A stretch of 64,000 nucleotides of DNA from Hybos culiciformis. Its lineage: Eukaryota > Arthropoda > Insecta > Diptera > Hybotidae. Below, piece by piece: positions 21,868-34,375 of this stretch. The notes beneath the pieces are model-generated. The model saw nothing but the letters and a program-made list of their open reading frames with translations, was not told the DNA's origin and searched no databases. The translations under genes and the position numbers were made by a program. Every line of letters starts with the position of its first letter. Positions within the stretch are counted from its first letter, which is position 1. The stretch is from contig OZ023274.1 in the NCBI GenBank assembly GCA_964007475.1, positions 59,850,076 to 59,914,075 on the forward strand. Reading direction: 5' to 3'.

Positions 21868-22984
21868 TTTTTTTTATAACAAAAAAAAAACAGTTTTTTT
21901 ACAGCTTCTTGAATGAATGAAATAATCGTAGCTATAATTTATTTAAATAAAAATAATGATCTTTAATAAATAAAATAAATTATTCTTTCAAAATATTTAA
22001 ATTCTAAAACTTTAGGAACCTTGCTTCCTTTCTTATTCCTCCCTTCCTTCGTTTTTTAACCAACAAAACCAATCCTTTGTCTAGTGATGCCAGAAAATTT
22101 TTTTTTGTAGCTAAAAGCTGAGGGATAGCTATGTTTTTTTCCAAAATAGCTAAAAAAACAGCTAAATTTTTTTGATGTATAATACCCATAAACAAAATAT
22201 ATCTAGACTTGCATTGAAAGAAAAAAAATTCAGCACAAAATTGAAAACATATGAGTGGGTTTTTTTAAAAGTACATTTTTTTTTGTAGTGAACTTTTATA
22301 TAGGTTTAAATATAACTATTTATATTCACAAAATACATGAAATGCTGAAACTTGAAATCTACCAGACAAGACCAGACTAAAAATTATTTCGCGGCAGAAA
22401 TTCAATAAATTGATATTATTTTCTGGTTTGTGAATAATTTAATTTATTTTTATTTAAATTTTTTTTGTTACAAATATAATTTGTGTGTATATATGAAATT
22501 ACTTTGGTTTTTTTTTTGTTTAATAAAAATGTAACATAAATACCTAATTTGGTTTTAGAATTTTCTTTGTAATTTTTTTTATTTATACTATCCTCATAAT
22601 TTTAGTTTACTATGTAGGTACACACTTTCTGAAATTTTCTTCTTGCAAATAAATTTATTTTAGGTATTTTAAGTTTTTATTTATTGCTGCACGGATACTC
22701 TTATACTCATTCCCTAAATTTTACAAAAAATAACAACAAATTTAAACAAAATTAATGTCAGAAAACATATGAGTGGGTCTTTTTGATTTCAAAATTTGCT
22801 GAAAAAATAATTTTAAAATCCCATATGAAAAAAAGAGAAAAAAGATGATATTGCCAGTCTATATCTATTTCGTCTATGATAATACCTTGTTCGCACTTCA
22901 ACATTTATCCGGATAAATAAGTGGAAATTTCCACTTTCTGAAACTACCGTTCGCACTTGAGAAGTGGAAAAAATTTCACAGTTC
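21868..22984. other. Promoter side of the Rad60-type gene; AT-rich intergenic
   Basis: No further gene seen. Contains T/A homopolymers and two similar 'acatatgagtgggt' patches (22246, 22763). At 22905 ttatccggataa is a small palindrome within repeated 'agtggaaa' text. Transcription start not locatable. Confidence 0.4.
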
Positions 22985-23159
22985 TAGAAAAAATAACCGT
23001 AACTTATTTTTTTTTAACAGTTACGGTTAACGTAACTTATTTTTTTTTTTTTAAAGTTACGGAAACCGTAACTTTTGGTAATGCTTAAAGTTACGGAAAT
23101 TTTTTTTTTTTTTGTCGAAAAAAAAAAAATTTATTTAATTTTTTTTTCTTTTTTTTTTT

Positions 23160-23238
23160 TGTCTTAACCCTTTCTTCGGGATTCGAACCTCGTTCTTTAG
23201 CATTTCATTCTACCACTCTACCTCTCGGCTACAGTATT
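23160..23238 (-). ncRNA. tRNA-like Pol III promoter segment
   Basis: On the minus strand TAGCCGAGAGGTAGAG resembles an A box and GGTTCGAATCC is a perfect B box, 40 bases apart, as in a tRNA or tRNA-derived SINE. A clean cloverleaf does not form. The same segment sits at the same place in the copy at 44.8 kb, so it is part of that element and not a tRNA gene of its own. Confidence 0.65.
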
Positions 23239-23474
23239 AAAATTATAAAGGTGTACAAAATAGAAAATATAAATGATGTGTACATGTGAAAGTTATTGAC
23301 AAGTAAAAACCGTCATACAAAAAATGCAAGAATAGTAAAACCTTACATCGTTATACAAAAACACAAAAATAGTTTTAAAAGCGCGAAACCCCAAAGCAAA
23401 ATAAAAAAAAAAAAAAAAAAAGAAGCCCTAGGGAGGCGGCGGCCGTCCCCCATTCAGCATAACAACTTTTTTTT

Positions 23475-24290
23475 TTATTTTATTATTTTATTTAGTGCAT
23501 TTATTTAACATTGATCTTATAAAAAGTAAACAATTCATTATATTAAAACTAGTTACTAATACAGAAAAGAAATAGTTCAAATTTTGTTTTTATATGTGTC
23601 CCATGCAAGTGCCTTATTGGGACTAATAATGGCAACATTTTAGTTATATAAAAAAAGATTATTACAAAAGTAATTAATTAAAAAAAAAAAAAAAATCTAA
23701 TTATATTATGTTAAATTATATTAATAGGAATTTAATTCATTAATTTAATTTCATTATTTATTAATAAATATTAGACTTAAAATATTCTGTTTTGTTTAAA
23801 TTATGGCTTTTTACTTTAGTGTATCTAAATTAATATGCAAAAATTTATAAAATAGGTATTGCATCAAGTATGTTCTGGGAACTCTAAAAAGAATTATGAT
23901 AGTTTAGCATTTGTTAGTAAGTGTTACATTCTCAATATAAGCATATAAAAATATAGAATTTTAAAAATTAAAATTAATAGAATCAGCTTATACTGATTTA
24001 TATTGGTTATACCGTTTAGGGTGGGTAGTTGTCGACGATCCACTGTGCAACTCCAGATTTGAACTGAGAAATTGAATTAGAAAGTTTTAATTGTTGAGGA
24101 AGAGTATTATATAGGCTGGTACCAAAATAAGATATTTTTTGCCTTGATACTTCAAGTCTAATTCGTCTCACCAATAATAATTGGTTACTTGAGCGAGTAC
24201 CAAAATTGTTAGATTGGTTTTGAAATATTAAGGTATGATATCCAATAGAATTCAGGTTTTTGTAGATAAATACTAAAATTTGAAGTAAGT
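23475..24290 (-). mobile_element. 5'-truncated LINE, ORF2 C-terminus and 3' UTR
   Basis: The minus strand at 24250-24015 reads the typical C-terminal end of a Jockey/CR1-like ORF2 (NNFGTRSS, YFGTSLYNTLPQQLKLSNS, SISQFKSGVAQWI) and a stop. Some 540 bases of AT-rich 3' UTR follow. It inserted into the ACGG-palindrome element; the other copy of that element (45.15 kb) has the empty site. Confidence 0.8.
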
Positions 24291-24659
24291 TTTTTTATTT
24301 AAAAAAAAAGTTTTTATTTAAATAAAAAGTCATAAAAAAAAAAAAAAGCTACGTCGCCGTAACTTTAGACAATTTTCTACGGATTACGGTTGCCGTAACT
24401 CTCAAAAAAAAAGAGTTACGTTTGCCATAACTTTAAACAATTTTCAACAGGATTACGGTTGCCGTAACTCTAAAAATAAAAAAAGAGTTACGTTTGCCGT
24501 AACTGTAGTCAATTTTCAACAGGATTACGCGTATAGATTTGTATGTGGTTGTAACTGATGAAACTGGTGAACAAAAGCTAGCAGGGCGGTTGCCGTAACT
24601 CTCAAAAAAAAAAAAGAGTTACGTTTGCCGTAACTGTAGTCGCTCCCATTTTTTTTTGT

Positions 24660-24920
24660 AATTTTTATTTTTCGAATTTTAATTTTAAATTAATTAATTC
24701 ACTTATAGAATTTTTTTATACAATTTTTAAATTATTTTTGAATAAATTTTATTCAATAATTTTTATTTAGAAATTTAACAAAAATAAATAAAAATTAAAA
24801 AACAACACAATTAACCCGGGTTAAAAAAAATTCATGGTGTGAACATCAATTTTCAATTGAGGGATAACCTGATTTAATTTATGAATAAAATTGCTAGTTT
24901 GGAAAGCATAAGCGCATTAG
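24660..24920. repeat. Repeat also found inverted at 42545-42749 and 43324-43362
   Basis: AT-rich segment with the landmarks acccgggtt, catggtgtgaac and caattgagggataacctg. The copy near 42.6 kb is in the opposite orientation and is interrupted by a foldback element, so this copy supplies the empty site. At 24925-24999 a further short ACGG-palindrome piece ends in GCAGCCACTCCC. Confidence 0.75.
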
Positions 24921-25017
24921 CTAAAAAATTACGGTTACCGTAACTTTAAATTAAATTAAAAAAATTAATTTACGGTTTGCTGTAACTGCAGCCACTCCCT
25001 TATATTAAATCATCTTT

Positions 25018-25356
25018 AGGCCTTCTCCCTGAAAAAAATTTAAGAATTTGAAATTCTGCATTTCAAATTCCTAATGTATTTTGTTATTGTAATTTTATGT
25101 CAAAAAAAAATTTTCGGGTGCGCACTTTTTTACTTTTTTTTCTAATTTTTAAAATATTTTTATTTTGACGTTTATTTTGTTTGATTTTTTTTTTATTTTG
25201 ACAGTAATGATATTTCAAATTCATAATTTTCAAATACACGCTCTGAGGCGTGTATTTGAAATTCACAACAACAAAAAAATTTACACTAACAAAATACATT
25301 AGGAATTTGAAATGCATGAATTTCAAATTCTTAATTTTTTTTCAGGGAGAAGGCCT
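25018..25356. mobile_element. 339-bp MITE with AGGCCTTCTCCCTG ends
   Basis: Long inverted arms: AGGCCTTCTCCCTGAAAAAA then aagaatttgaaattc and aaattcctaatgtattttgtta, repeated inverted on the right. Flanked by TTT on each side. A smaller, degraded relative is at 50653-50797. AT-rich interior with no frame. Confidence 0.8.
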
Positions 25357-26770
25357 TTTGTTTTTACGGTTTTTACGTAGTGCGACACGCGCGTAAAAAT
25401 TACGTCGACCATATCTATAGCATAATGATTGTCAGTGGCAGTCAGAGTCTCAGCGCCTGCCTCTCAGCTCTCAGCAGCTCAATTCTGCTGGTTCTGGCGT
25501 TCTGCTTTGTTCTGTTTCTGTATGTCATTTTGTTTATTGAAAGTCGAACGAAACGAAAAGCGATAAAAAGAGAAACTTTTATTTGTATTATTTTTTTTTT
25601 AGAAATTTAATTATCAAAATAGTTAAAAAAAAAAAACAAGATTTAAGAATTACTAATTATTCAAAATTCTAATTTTATTAGATATTTTTTTTCTATTAGT
25701 TGAATTTTGATTAAAAAATAAACACTGCACTGCAATATTTATTTCTGATTAAAAAAAAATAAAACCTTTGTTAACCAACCATCAAATCAACCACTAAGTA
25801 ACTGCTGCTGTCCTCACTCCACTTTCACATTTTGTACAAAAAAAGAAAAAAAAAAATTAATAAAAAGACCTTTGATTTTTCATTTTAAATTGATTTTTGC
25901 TTAAGGCTTCTTAGCACAAGGAGAAGGAGACATCTTACCTAAAGTAAAAGTAAATATTAAAAAAAAAATAAAAATTATTTCAAAATAATTTTAGATTTTT
26001 ATTTAACAATTAGGTGGAGACCGAGACCTACCTGTACCTACCTATTTGTTTTTTTTCTCGAAAGTTCGTTATTTGAAAATCAAAAATTTGTAAAAAATAA
26101 AAAAATAATAAAGTTGCAAAAAATAACACTTAATTTAAGCCAGCTTCGGCTGGCATCACTGGGGCTCATGCTGAGATCTAAAACATCAAAATCTCAGTGA
26201 AATAGAAATTTGCTTTGAAAAAAAAAAACGATGATCCAATTAATCGGTTTTGGTCTCTGCTGCCTCTTTTGGTCAGGGGTAAAAACTAATTTAGGATAAT
26301 ATGAAGTTTATTTCGACTTAACTCGCGACCTCCATTTAAAGGTTATTTGTGTTATTAACGGTTAAGTTAAAGTTGTAATTCTGTATTTACCTACGTGAAA
26401 AAATTCGAAATTTCAATTTTCGACCCCCCAACTCATTGTATTATTGTTAATTTTAATATAATTCTTAACTATAGTAGATAAAGACGTAAGGGTTCTAAAA
26501 TTGAACAACAATGAAAACTTATCACTGTATTTTTGATAAAATTAATTATTGATTCATTTGACTAGGCTAGGTATAAATATTAAAAAATTACTAAATTAAG
26601 TGGTAGGTATTTATAGAAAATGTTTACTGATTTTTTGTCAATGTAACTATTTTTTGAAACTTATTATGCATTTCTACCCATGCATAAAACGATATTAAAA
26701 ATAAATTAAAATATTCCCTTTTTTCAAAGAGTATGTGAAACAACGAGAAAGGTACACCAAACTTTTATGG
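25357..26770. other. Intergenic stretch without a recognised gene
   Basis: 25380-25510 is a less AT-rich patch; its acgtcgaccatatct motif recurs at 45592. 26140-26155 has a strong short hairpin (ccagc ttc ggctgg). The remaining sequence is AT-rich with homopolymers. No conserved protein text in any frame. Confidence 0.4.
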
Positions 26771-27477
26771 TAGGGTAAAGGCAGGTATTCTCAGCCGGGA
26801 CCAATTCTCAGCCACTTTAACTTTGCCCATGAGTATTAGGAAAAGTATACCTACATCTCCGCCAAAAAACCAAAATTTAATTTAAAAGAGTGTTTATCCC
26901 TCTACTCATATGCAAAAAATAAAATAGTTCGGAATTAAAATAATTGATTAAAAAGTATTAATTTCAAACAAGTCTGTCGATGCGATCAGTTCGGTAGAAA
27001 AAATTAGAATTTTATGAAAAAAGGTGTTCAGATAAACGAGCTTAAAAATCAAAATTTTTGTAAAAAATCAAAGGTATAGTAGTTTAAATTATTAAAGGAG
27101 ATAATTATCTGCATAAATAAAAAAAAAATGGGTAAATTTTTATTTTATTTTACTTAAAATTTTCACATGGTCGAGATTACAATCCAAAATTTTGGGTAAA
27201 TTTAATTGTCAGCCACCCCGGGGCTGAGAATAGAATTCAATGCAAAATTTTATTTAAAAACAAAAACAACTAAATTTGACAGTTTTTACATTTAGGAACC
27301 TATAAAACAGCTTAAATATCGTTTATAATGAGCTGGACCAATTGTCAGCCGGGGTACAAAAGTTTTTTTTTCCTTGTGGCCGACAATAATATCTTAATAC
27401 TATATTTGAATTCTTTTCTCGGCCACTTAATTAAATTTTAAAATTTTGCTTTCAGCAAAGAAATTCGGGCTCAAAAT

Positions 27478-27620
27478 TTAAAAAAACAACGAAACTGCAG
27501 ATGACGGGAACCACTCAAAATCAACTGAAACTTGGAGGGGGGGGGGGTAGAGGCGGTCCCAAACCCCCAAAACCGCAAACAGTTCTTGGAAAAAAGGCCT
27601 CGTTTCTGATATGCCCCCCG
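27478..27620. mobile_element. Foldback-family fragment
   Basis: One arm of the family described at 42750: ctgcagatgacgggaacc, a G run, gaggcggtcccaaac and a degenerate cagttcttgg. Nested in the TAGGGTAAAG element. Confidence 0.65.
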
Positions 27621-27639
27621 GGTTTGGGGTCTAAACTCC

Positions 27640-28165
27640 CGAGTACAAAAGCTCGAAAACAAAATCACGGAAGATAAAATCCCAGAAGCCAAAATCTTGG
27701 AAACCAAAATCCCGGAAGTTAAAATCTCGAAATAAAAAAATCCTGGAAACAAAAATGCCGGAGAGACAAATTTCCGGAAAGCAGAATTCCGCAGGAACAA
27801 AATCCCTGATATTTTAATGTGAAAGAAATCATTAACTAGGAACATACATTTTTTGAAATCAAATATCGATCACGTATCCCTGCGGGGCTGCAGGGATTAA
27901 AACCTCCCTTTTCATTTATTTTAGGTTCTCAGATTAAGTCTTCGGGATTTCAGGTATCGAGATTTAGGGTTTCCGGGATTTTGACTTCCGAGATTTCGTC
28001 TCCGGGTTTTCGTCTTTCAGGGATTCTACCTTCTGGGATTTCAGCATCCGGGATTGTGATTTCCGGGATATCTTCCGGAATTGTGATTTCCGAGATTTTG
28101 GGAAACGGGTAAAAAAAATTCCGGGATTTCGTACATCCGGGATTTTCGACTCCGTGCATTTATCT
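27640..28165. repeat. Inverted pair of ~15-bp minisatellites (cccggaa / ttccggg)
   Basis: 27640-27815 is an imperfect tandem of aaaatcccggaagcc-like units; 27950-28165 is the complementary tandem (ttccgggattttgac-like). They are separated by about 135 bp, so the whole can fold into a long imperfect hairpin. Short open frames here only reflect the 15-bp period. Confidence 0.75.
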
Positions 28166-28675
28166 CCCAAAGTGCTCAAAATTATTTTAAAAATTCAAAA
28201 GTTCTAACAAATAAAAGTAATTTACGAATTGTTAGTTAAGGAATATAGTTTCTAGATATTTTTAATGTAATTTTTGCATAAAAATTATTTTGTCTAGATT
28301 TTTTTAAGTTTTCTAATCTAGCTTTTAGGAACTTATAGTTCCTAATTAAATAAAACTCAACGTAATTAATACTTAAAACCGACTTTTATTGCTTAATTCT
28401 CTTTAAAACGAGGGTGGCTGAGAATGGAATCCAAAGTGGCTGAGAATAGAATTTGGGTGGCTGAGAATAGGGGAAAATGGGTTTTTTTTTTCTTATTTCT
28501 ACGAATTTTTTATAAAAAAATAAATTAAATAAAGCAATTCCGGATTTATGTAGAAAAATGTCTGAAAAATCCAAAAAACATAACTTTGTATAGCTAAATG
28601 CTAATATTTTATACTTTTTGTTCGTTCAAAGTGAAAAAACGAGTTAGGTGGCTGAGAATTGGGTACTTTACCCTA

Positions 28676-29411
28676 GAATAAAAGTTGTGTTGTAAACATC
28701 ATCAATCAGGAATCGCATTCACCTTTTAAATTTTTCGATATAGGAATCTACCTACTTAATTGACCGACACAAATTGAAAAAGTTCTTTGGAACGTTTCAC
28801 CAACTTCGACGACGTCGGACAATTCAAAAACTTCTTTTAATTTTAATTTTCAATAATTATATTGAATTATATAAATTATTTATTAACGAGAAATATTATA
28901 TTAATTACCTTTGCAATTAATTATACCCACATTTTTCTATAAACACTGAAATGAATGAAGTTCATCAACTAAATATCTACCTACCTACCTCCTATTTTTA
29001 GATTTACAAATTAAAATTTTATTTTTATTTATTTATTCAATCTTTATTACAACAAAAAAGGCCTCTAAAGGCTTATACAAAGTTATTGTGAGAATATTAT
29101 ATTATTACTAGAATCATTCATCATTTATTACTATTACTACCTGTATTAATTATAATAATTTTACTCGGCTTACAAATTGAAATATCTGCCGGAAATTGTA
29201 GATCTTTTCAAATTTAACAATAGTAAATTCATTTAATGAAAATAAATAAATTGTCTTTTCATTAAATGTATAAATTTTAAATCACAAAATAATTTAAATG
29301 ACAAATTATTTTCATATTGAATTTTTTTTGTTTTTAAGGATTTTTAGTTTGGTGCTATCAAAAACTTAAATTCCCAATAATTGTATAACTAATAGAAATT
29401 CTGAAATCAAC
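28676..29411. other. Upstream region of the FKBP8-type gene
   Basis: AT-rich; no other gene or repeat ends recognised. Includes short taccta repeats (28976-28992). The 5' UTR of the FKBP8-type gene probably begins in the last 100 bases, but no clear start element is visible. Confidence 0.4.
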
Positions 29412-32400
29412 ATGGATTTGTCAGAAAAATCAAGCAATAGTTCATTCGAAGATTTAACTGGTCTAAATGAAACAGAAGCTGAAAAACTAGAAACAGAAAC
29501 AAAATCTTCGCCAGATTCAAATGAAGATCTTCTTGATATAATTGGTAATGGGCAATTGACTAAAAGAATTTTAAAGAAAAGCGAGACTAATGTTCAACCA
29601 CAGCGAGGTGATTTATGTAAAATTAGTTTTACTGGTAAATTAGAAGATGGAAAAATTGTAGAAAATGAAAATGATTTTGAAATGCACATAGGTGATTTTG
29701 AAGTGAGTTTGTTAATGTGTTAATGAGAATTAATTAATGTGATAATTAAGCCTGTTGTACTCTTTCAAATCATGTGAACCGAATTTGATGAAATTTGAAC
29801 TGTGTTTTATCAGCTCAAGGATGATCGAAACGAAGGGAGGGGTGTTGGTGCAAGAATGGGACAATTTAAGTGATTGCCTGGAACCGTTCGGTCTTCTTGA
29901 TTGCTTATGTCTTATTTCATGAAACTCGGTTCATTTGTTTCCGAGAGAAAGATTACATAAAAATATGAATTCATACAAACATATTGTATTTTATTATTAT
30001 CGATAACTTATTTTATTTTTGCTAAATATTTTAATAAGGTGTGCCAAGGTCTCGATATGACTGTTGCTTTGATGAGAGTTGGTGAGATCGCTGAAATTGT
30101 CGTTGATTCTAGATTTGCTTATGGTTCGGTAGGCTTAAAAAATGAAAAAGATCCAAATTTGAACATTCCATCTGACGCTAAAGTAATTAAATTATCTTTA
30201 AATTACCTATTTTTTTTTACAAAAAAAATAATAACTTCATGATTTTAGATAATCTATACTGTTGAACTATTGGAAGGCAAAAGTGAAGATGAAGATGACT
30301 TAAAAACGTTTTCGATTCGGAAAAAATATGGGTAAATATTTGAGGTTTTTACAATATAGCTTATTTTAAAAGAAAAAACGATAGATAATTTATTTAAAAG
30401 AATAAATTATTATTAAAAAAATAATAATTACAAAAGGCAAAACTGTTAAATTTAGAAACTTAAAAGTTTATTTCATGTTCGAATGACAATAAATTTACCA
30501 AACTTAAACTTAACTTTTACTTCACAAGAAAAGTAACATTTTTAAAATAACATTCATTGATGATGTGTCTACTTAATATTAAGTGTTTTGAATTTACATC
30601 CGACTACCTGTTTTTTTCTTAGTACATGCATTTTTTGGAATAAAACTCGTAATAAAAATTAATATAACCATTTTTATTTTCGTATCGTAATTAACCTAAA
30701 AATTGGAATATTCTTTCAGAAATCGCAAACGTGAGCGAGCTAATTTTTGGTATAATCGAAATGAATTCAATATTGCTATCCAAATTTATAGAAGAGCTTT
30801 AGAATATCTTGATGAAACTGATTGCGGCATAAGTGATGGTATCAAAATAGAGGATGTAAGTTTGATTCTGGTTCGAATTATTTAACAAATAGGTGAAACT
30901 TGTACTTTTTTTTATTTATTGAATTGTCAACAATTTATAACTATCTCCTGTTTGTTTTTTGATTATAAGATGACATCTTTATTATCAAAATCATTAGGTA
31001 CAAAAATTCAAAAAACAGATTAAAAATTAATAAAATAGAAGTTTTTGAAGATTTTGAAATTAAGGATTTCATAAAAAAAGATTTCGTTTTTAAGGATTTT
31101 GTATTTAAGGATTTTCTTAAAAAAGATTTCTTAGTAAAACCGTTTTTTTTATATTCGCAGATAATTTATTTACAATTGTACTATATTTTTAAATCATGCA
31201 TTATAACACTATTATCATTAAGATTAAATAATTTATTTCAGTACTAATTCCTGAAAACTGGAGCTATATCAGAAAAGTGGTTTAGTTTAGACTAGTTGCA
31301 AATATGTATATATAATATGCAAATTATAAAAAAGTGTGTGCAAAACATTTAATTAAATATTGAAATCTCGATTAAGTTATTAGTTTCAAATATAATTAGA
31401 TATATAAAAAAAAGTTTGTTTTGTTAATTGAGTTATTGAGTTAAAAAAATAAAAAAACAGATTACACTCAAAAGTCGTTCGGAGGAAACCTTTTTTCTTA
31501 ATTTTTTTTTATAAGCTTCATTTACGAAAAATTTTTTTTTTTAGTTAACAAATAATGAATTACAAGAGTTATTAGAAGACCGATTAATTGTTTACAATAA
31601 TTTGGCGATGGCTCAAATTAAAATATCAGCTTATGATGCAGCATTAAAATCTGTTGAAAATGTCTTGAGATGTCAGCCAAATAATTCCAAGGCATTGTTT
31701 CGTAAAGGAAGAGTAAGTATTTGAATAATGTCTCTTGTCACTAAATTTGTTCCTAAAATTTTTTTTTTAAGGTTTTGGATGCTAAAGGCGATACCAAAGG
31801 AGCAATACTTTTATTACAAAAAGCTGCAACTTTAGAACCAGAAAGTAGAACTATTCAACAGGTATTTATTAGCTTAATTAAATTTATTCTAATATTTGAA
31901 GAGAATCTATATTTGCAGGATTTGGCTAAATTGATAATTAAACAACGTCGTGAAGAACGAAATGAAAAAGAAATGTATCAAAAAATGTTAGGGCAAGCAA
32001 GAAAGCTTGAAGAAAAATCTACTCAGAAACAAACAACAAATACAACAGATGTTCCAAAAGTAATTTTATATATTTTTAAACACTAAAAAGACAAATTGAC
32101 GAACGTGAAAATCACCACTCAAGTCTAATGTCTTACACCGTATTAAACGAAGAGACTAACATGCCTCTGGGACTATACCCGTTAGTTTTTTTTTTTTATT
32201 AATGAGCCGAAACTTTTTAATTTCGCCTCAGATAGAGGAGGACCAATTTTGGTTGTTTTTCAAAAAAAAAATTTTAATTTCACACTAAGTGAAGAAACTG
32301 AAAACTACATTCCGTTGTAATTTTCATAAAAGTGAAAGTTAATGCTATCACTAAAGATTCCTGCAGTGACCGCATTGTTTTTTAACTTCAATCTTAAATC

Positions 32401-32511
32401 ACATTTTTTAAATTCTGTTTTTATATATTTTAGCTAAAACTTATTGGATATTTTATGGCATCAATATTAGTTGGTGTAGCTGGCGTTGCAATGTACAGAT
32501 ATAAATACTAA
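29412..32511 (+). CDS. FKBP8/zonda-type tail-anchored FKBP-TPR protein
   Basis: Eight exons, all in phase: 29412-29702, 30039-30182, 30249-30331, 30720-30855, 31545-31712, 31772-31861, 31919-32059 and 32434-32511 (376 residues). An acidic Ser/Glu-rich N-terminus is followed by one FKBP domain (about 65-175: [49 protein letters not shown]). TPR helices follow ([38 protein letters not shown]) and a C-terminal membrane anchor ([17 protein letters not shown]) ending RYKY. The position of the usual active-site Trp of FKBP12 is Leu (QGLDM), as in FKBP8, whose isomerase is conditional or weak. FKBP8 sits on mitochondria and ER and acts in Bcl-2 control, autophagy and Hsp90 work; the Drosophila relative is zonda. 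The alternative, another FKBP-TPR, is unlikely given the tail anchor. Confidence 0.9.
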
Positions 32512-34375
32512 GGACATTAATTATTATTATTATTATTATTTTATTTTTCTTTTTTGTTCTGGTTTCTTTCGCTTTTGCTTCGATCAAAGTAGTTTTGTAT
32601 AAAGTAGTTTTTAATCAATACAAAAAGTGCATTAGATATTCATATGTCTATATACCTTTAAAACACATAAATTTTTGTGAGTAATATCAATTTGAGTTTG
32701 TTACAAAACTTAGTATTTAGTTTTTTAAAATGAAAAAAAAATGAATTGTTCAATTGTTTCTTAATTCGTTTCCTACTTTTTTCATCAAGTTAAATAACTT
32801 TGTTTTATAAAAATAAATTAAAATAAATAATATCAAAGTTAATAATCTTGTTTTTTGTAAATAATATCAAAGTTATTCACTTTCCTAAAAAAAATTCACG
32901 AACTAAAAGTTTTTGTCTACTATTATTTTTAAAAAAAAAATTTTGCTTTATTTTTCACACCGTTCGAAACTGAATTCTATATGTGTACATAAATCCGTCG
33001 TTACGAAAGCGAAAAGGAAAATTCGTTTGCATTATTTAAATTTTTTTTATTATTTTTTCACTCCCCTCGAAATACTAAGTTTAAAAGCATTTGTGTAAAT
33101 AAAATTTGGAAATGTTTACCTTCGATCGCACTTGTGATATTTATTATCTCAATAAACTTTTTTTTCTAGAATGAACTCAAAAAGTCGAAAATTTATGTGT
33201 AATTCATTCAGCTTATTTATGCAAAAAAAAGACGAGATTTTAAATTTATGGAAATCAGGTTGAGAAAGTAATAATCAGTAACATTTTTAAGTAAACAATA
33301 AAAATTCTTGTATATTTGTTTATATTTTGATACCCAATTATTTATAAATAGTTGTTGTTTTCACTTAAATGTTGATATCCTGCTTTTTATTTAAAAAAAA
33401 AATACTTGGATTTGTTTCATATATCATTAATAGAATAGTGGGTAAATATTAGAATTTAAGTGAAGAACACATGTTTTGATTTTTTTCTTGGTAAAATATC
33501 AAATTTGTTAATATCATTAAATGGTTTTAATTTTATTGAAGGCAAATTCTTTTTATATGTAATTAATAAATAAGATTCACATGGAAGTTGAATAAATGTA
33601 TATTTTATCTAAATACATAATAGAAATTTAACAGGTATGTTAAATATTGTTGTGTATAAATTTAAAAAAATTTGTTATTATTTAAAGATAGACCAAATTA
33701 TAAAAATTCAAGTTTACTAATATTTAGTCCAGTCAATAGGCAGTTTAAATATTTGTATAATTGAAAATCCAGTATAGTTACTCTTATTTACACAATATTA
33801 ATCCTTAGCATTAAGAGTTTATCTACAATATAATTGTAAAATTTCTGATTAAATTTTAAAATTGTCAAACTAAAATTATTTTATAATTCTTATTATATTA
33901 CTTATTGACTAGACACTGTTAACCATAAAAAATTACCATTATTACTATGAAAAGTTACTGACTGAAAATTTATTAGCAAAGGCATCTTATTTCACAAGCG
34001 ATTCTATTTTTTTTCCTTTTAAAAAGTTATGATATGTCCCTCAAAAATTTAACATTTCCTCAATTAATTTAAACTTTTAAACTCTTAAAAGAAAATATTT
34101 ATTTTTATCATTTTTAATTCTAATGATATGTTCAATTATGTGACAGAATTAATTTTTGAATTGAAAAAATATTTTTATCTTTAAAATTTGGCTGCATGAT
34201 AAATTATTTTTCCATATCAGCAACGCAGATAATTCGGAGAAAATTTTACCCAATGTAATGCTAATCGATTTATTCAATTTTCATCGTCAACACTAATTTT
34301 TGTTTATTTCTTCAACTTAACTCGTTTTGTTGTTTTTGATTAAACTAATATTTATGAACGTGAACGTGCTTCATT
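32512..34375. other. 3' flank of the FKBP8-type gene; AT-rich, no gene
   Basis: Several AATAAA-like signals between 32810 and 33155 are possible polyadenylation sites. The remaining sequence is plain AT-rich DNA with no repeat ends or protein text recognised. Confidence 0.45.

Larger units (their letters stand above)
22985..24647. mobile_element. GGGAG-end ACGG-palindrome element, copy 1, split by a LINE tail
   Basis: Same order of segments as 44621-45544: agttacggttaacgtaact blocks, T run, tRNA-like box, agccctaggg GC-rich patch with cggccgtcccccattcagc, then tandem attacggttgccgtaactc units ending CTGTAGTCGCTCCC. The left terminus is missing. Between 23475 and 24290 it holds an insertion absent from the other copy. 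Confidence 0.8.
26771..28675. mobile_element. TAGGGTAAAG-ended element with GGCTGAGAAT motif array
   Basis: Ends are inverted (TAGGGTAAAGGCAGGTATTCTCAGCC on the left in two parts, matched by TAGGGTAAAGTACCCAATTCTCAGCC reversed on the right); if the element proper is GGGTAAAG, the flanks are TA. The motif attctcagcc recurs through the left half and its complement ggctgagaat through the right half (28426-28470 holds three). The middle is occupied by a foldback fragment and an inverted minisatellite. No transposase frame. Confidence 0.65.

Noticed and set aside
22004..22195. 63-residue minus-strand frame upstream of the Rad60-type gene
   Set aside because: No recognisable domain and no splice context; AT-rich chance frame.
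25380..25610. 76-residue hydrophobic frame as a small membrane protein
   Set aside because: No homology, low-complexity Ser/Leu/Ile text, no splice or promoter context, and part of the region recurs in a repeat at 45.6 kb.
27950..28179. Frames with repeated EIPEIT or GDEISEVK text
   Set aside because: The period equals the 15-bp minisatellite; two overlapping frames are equally open.
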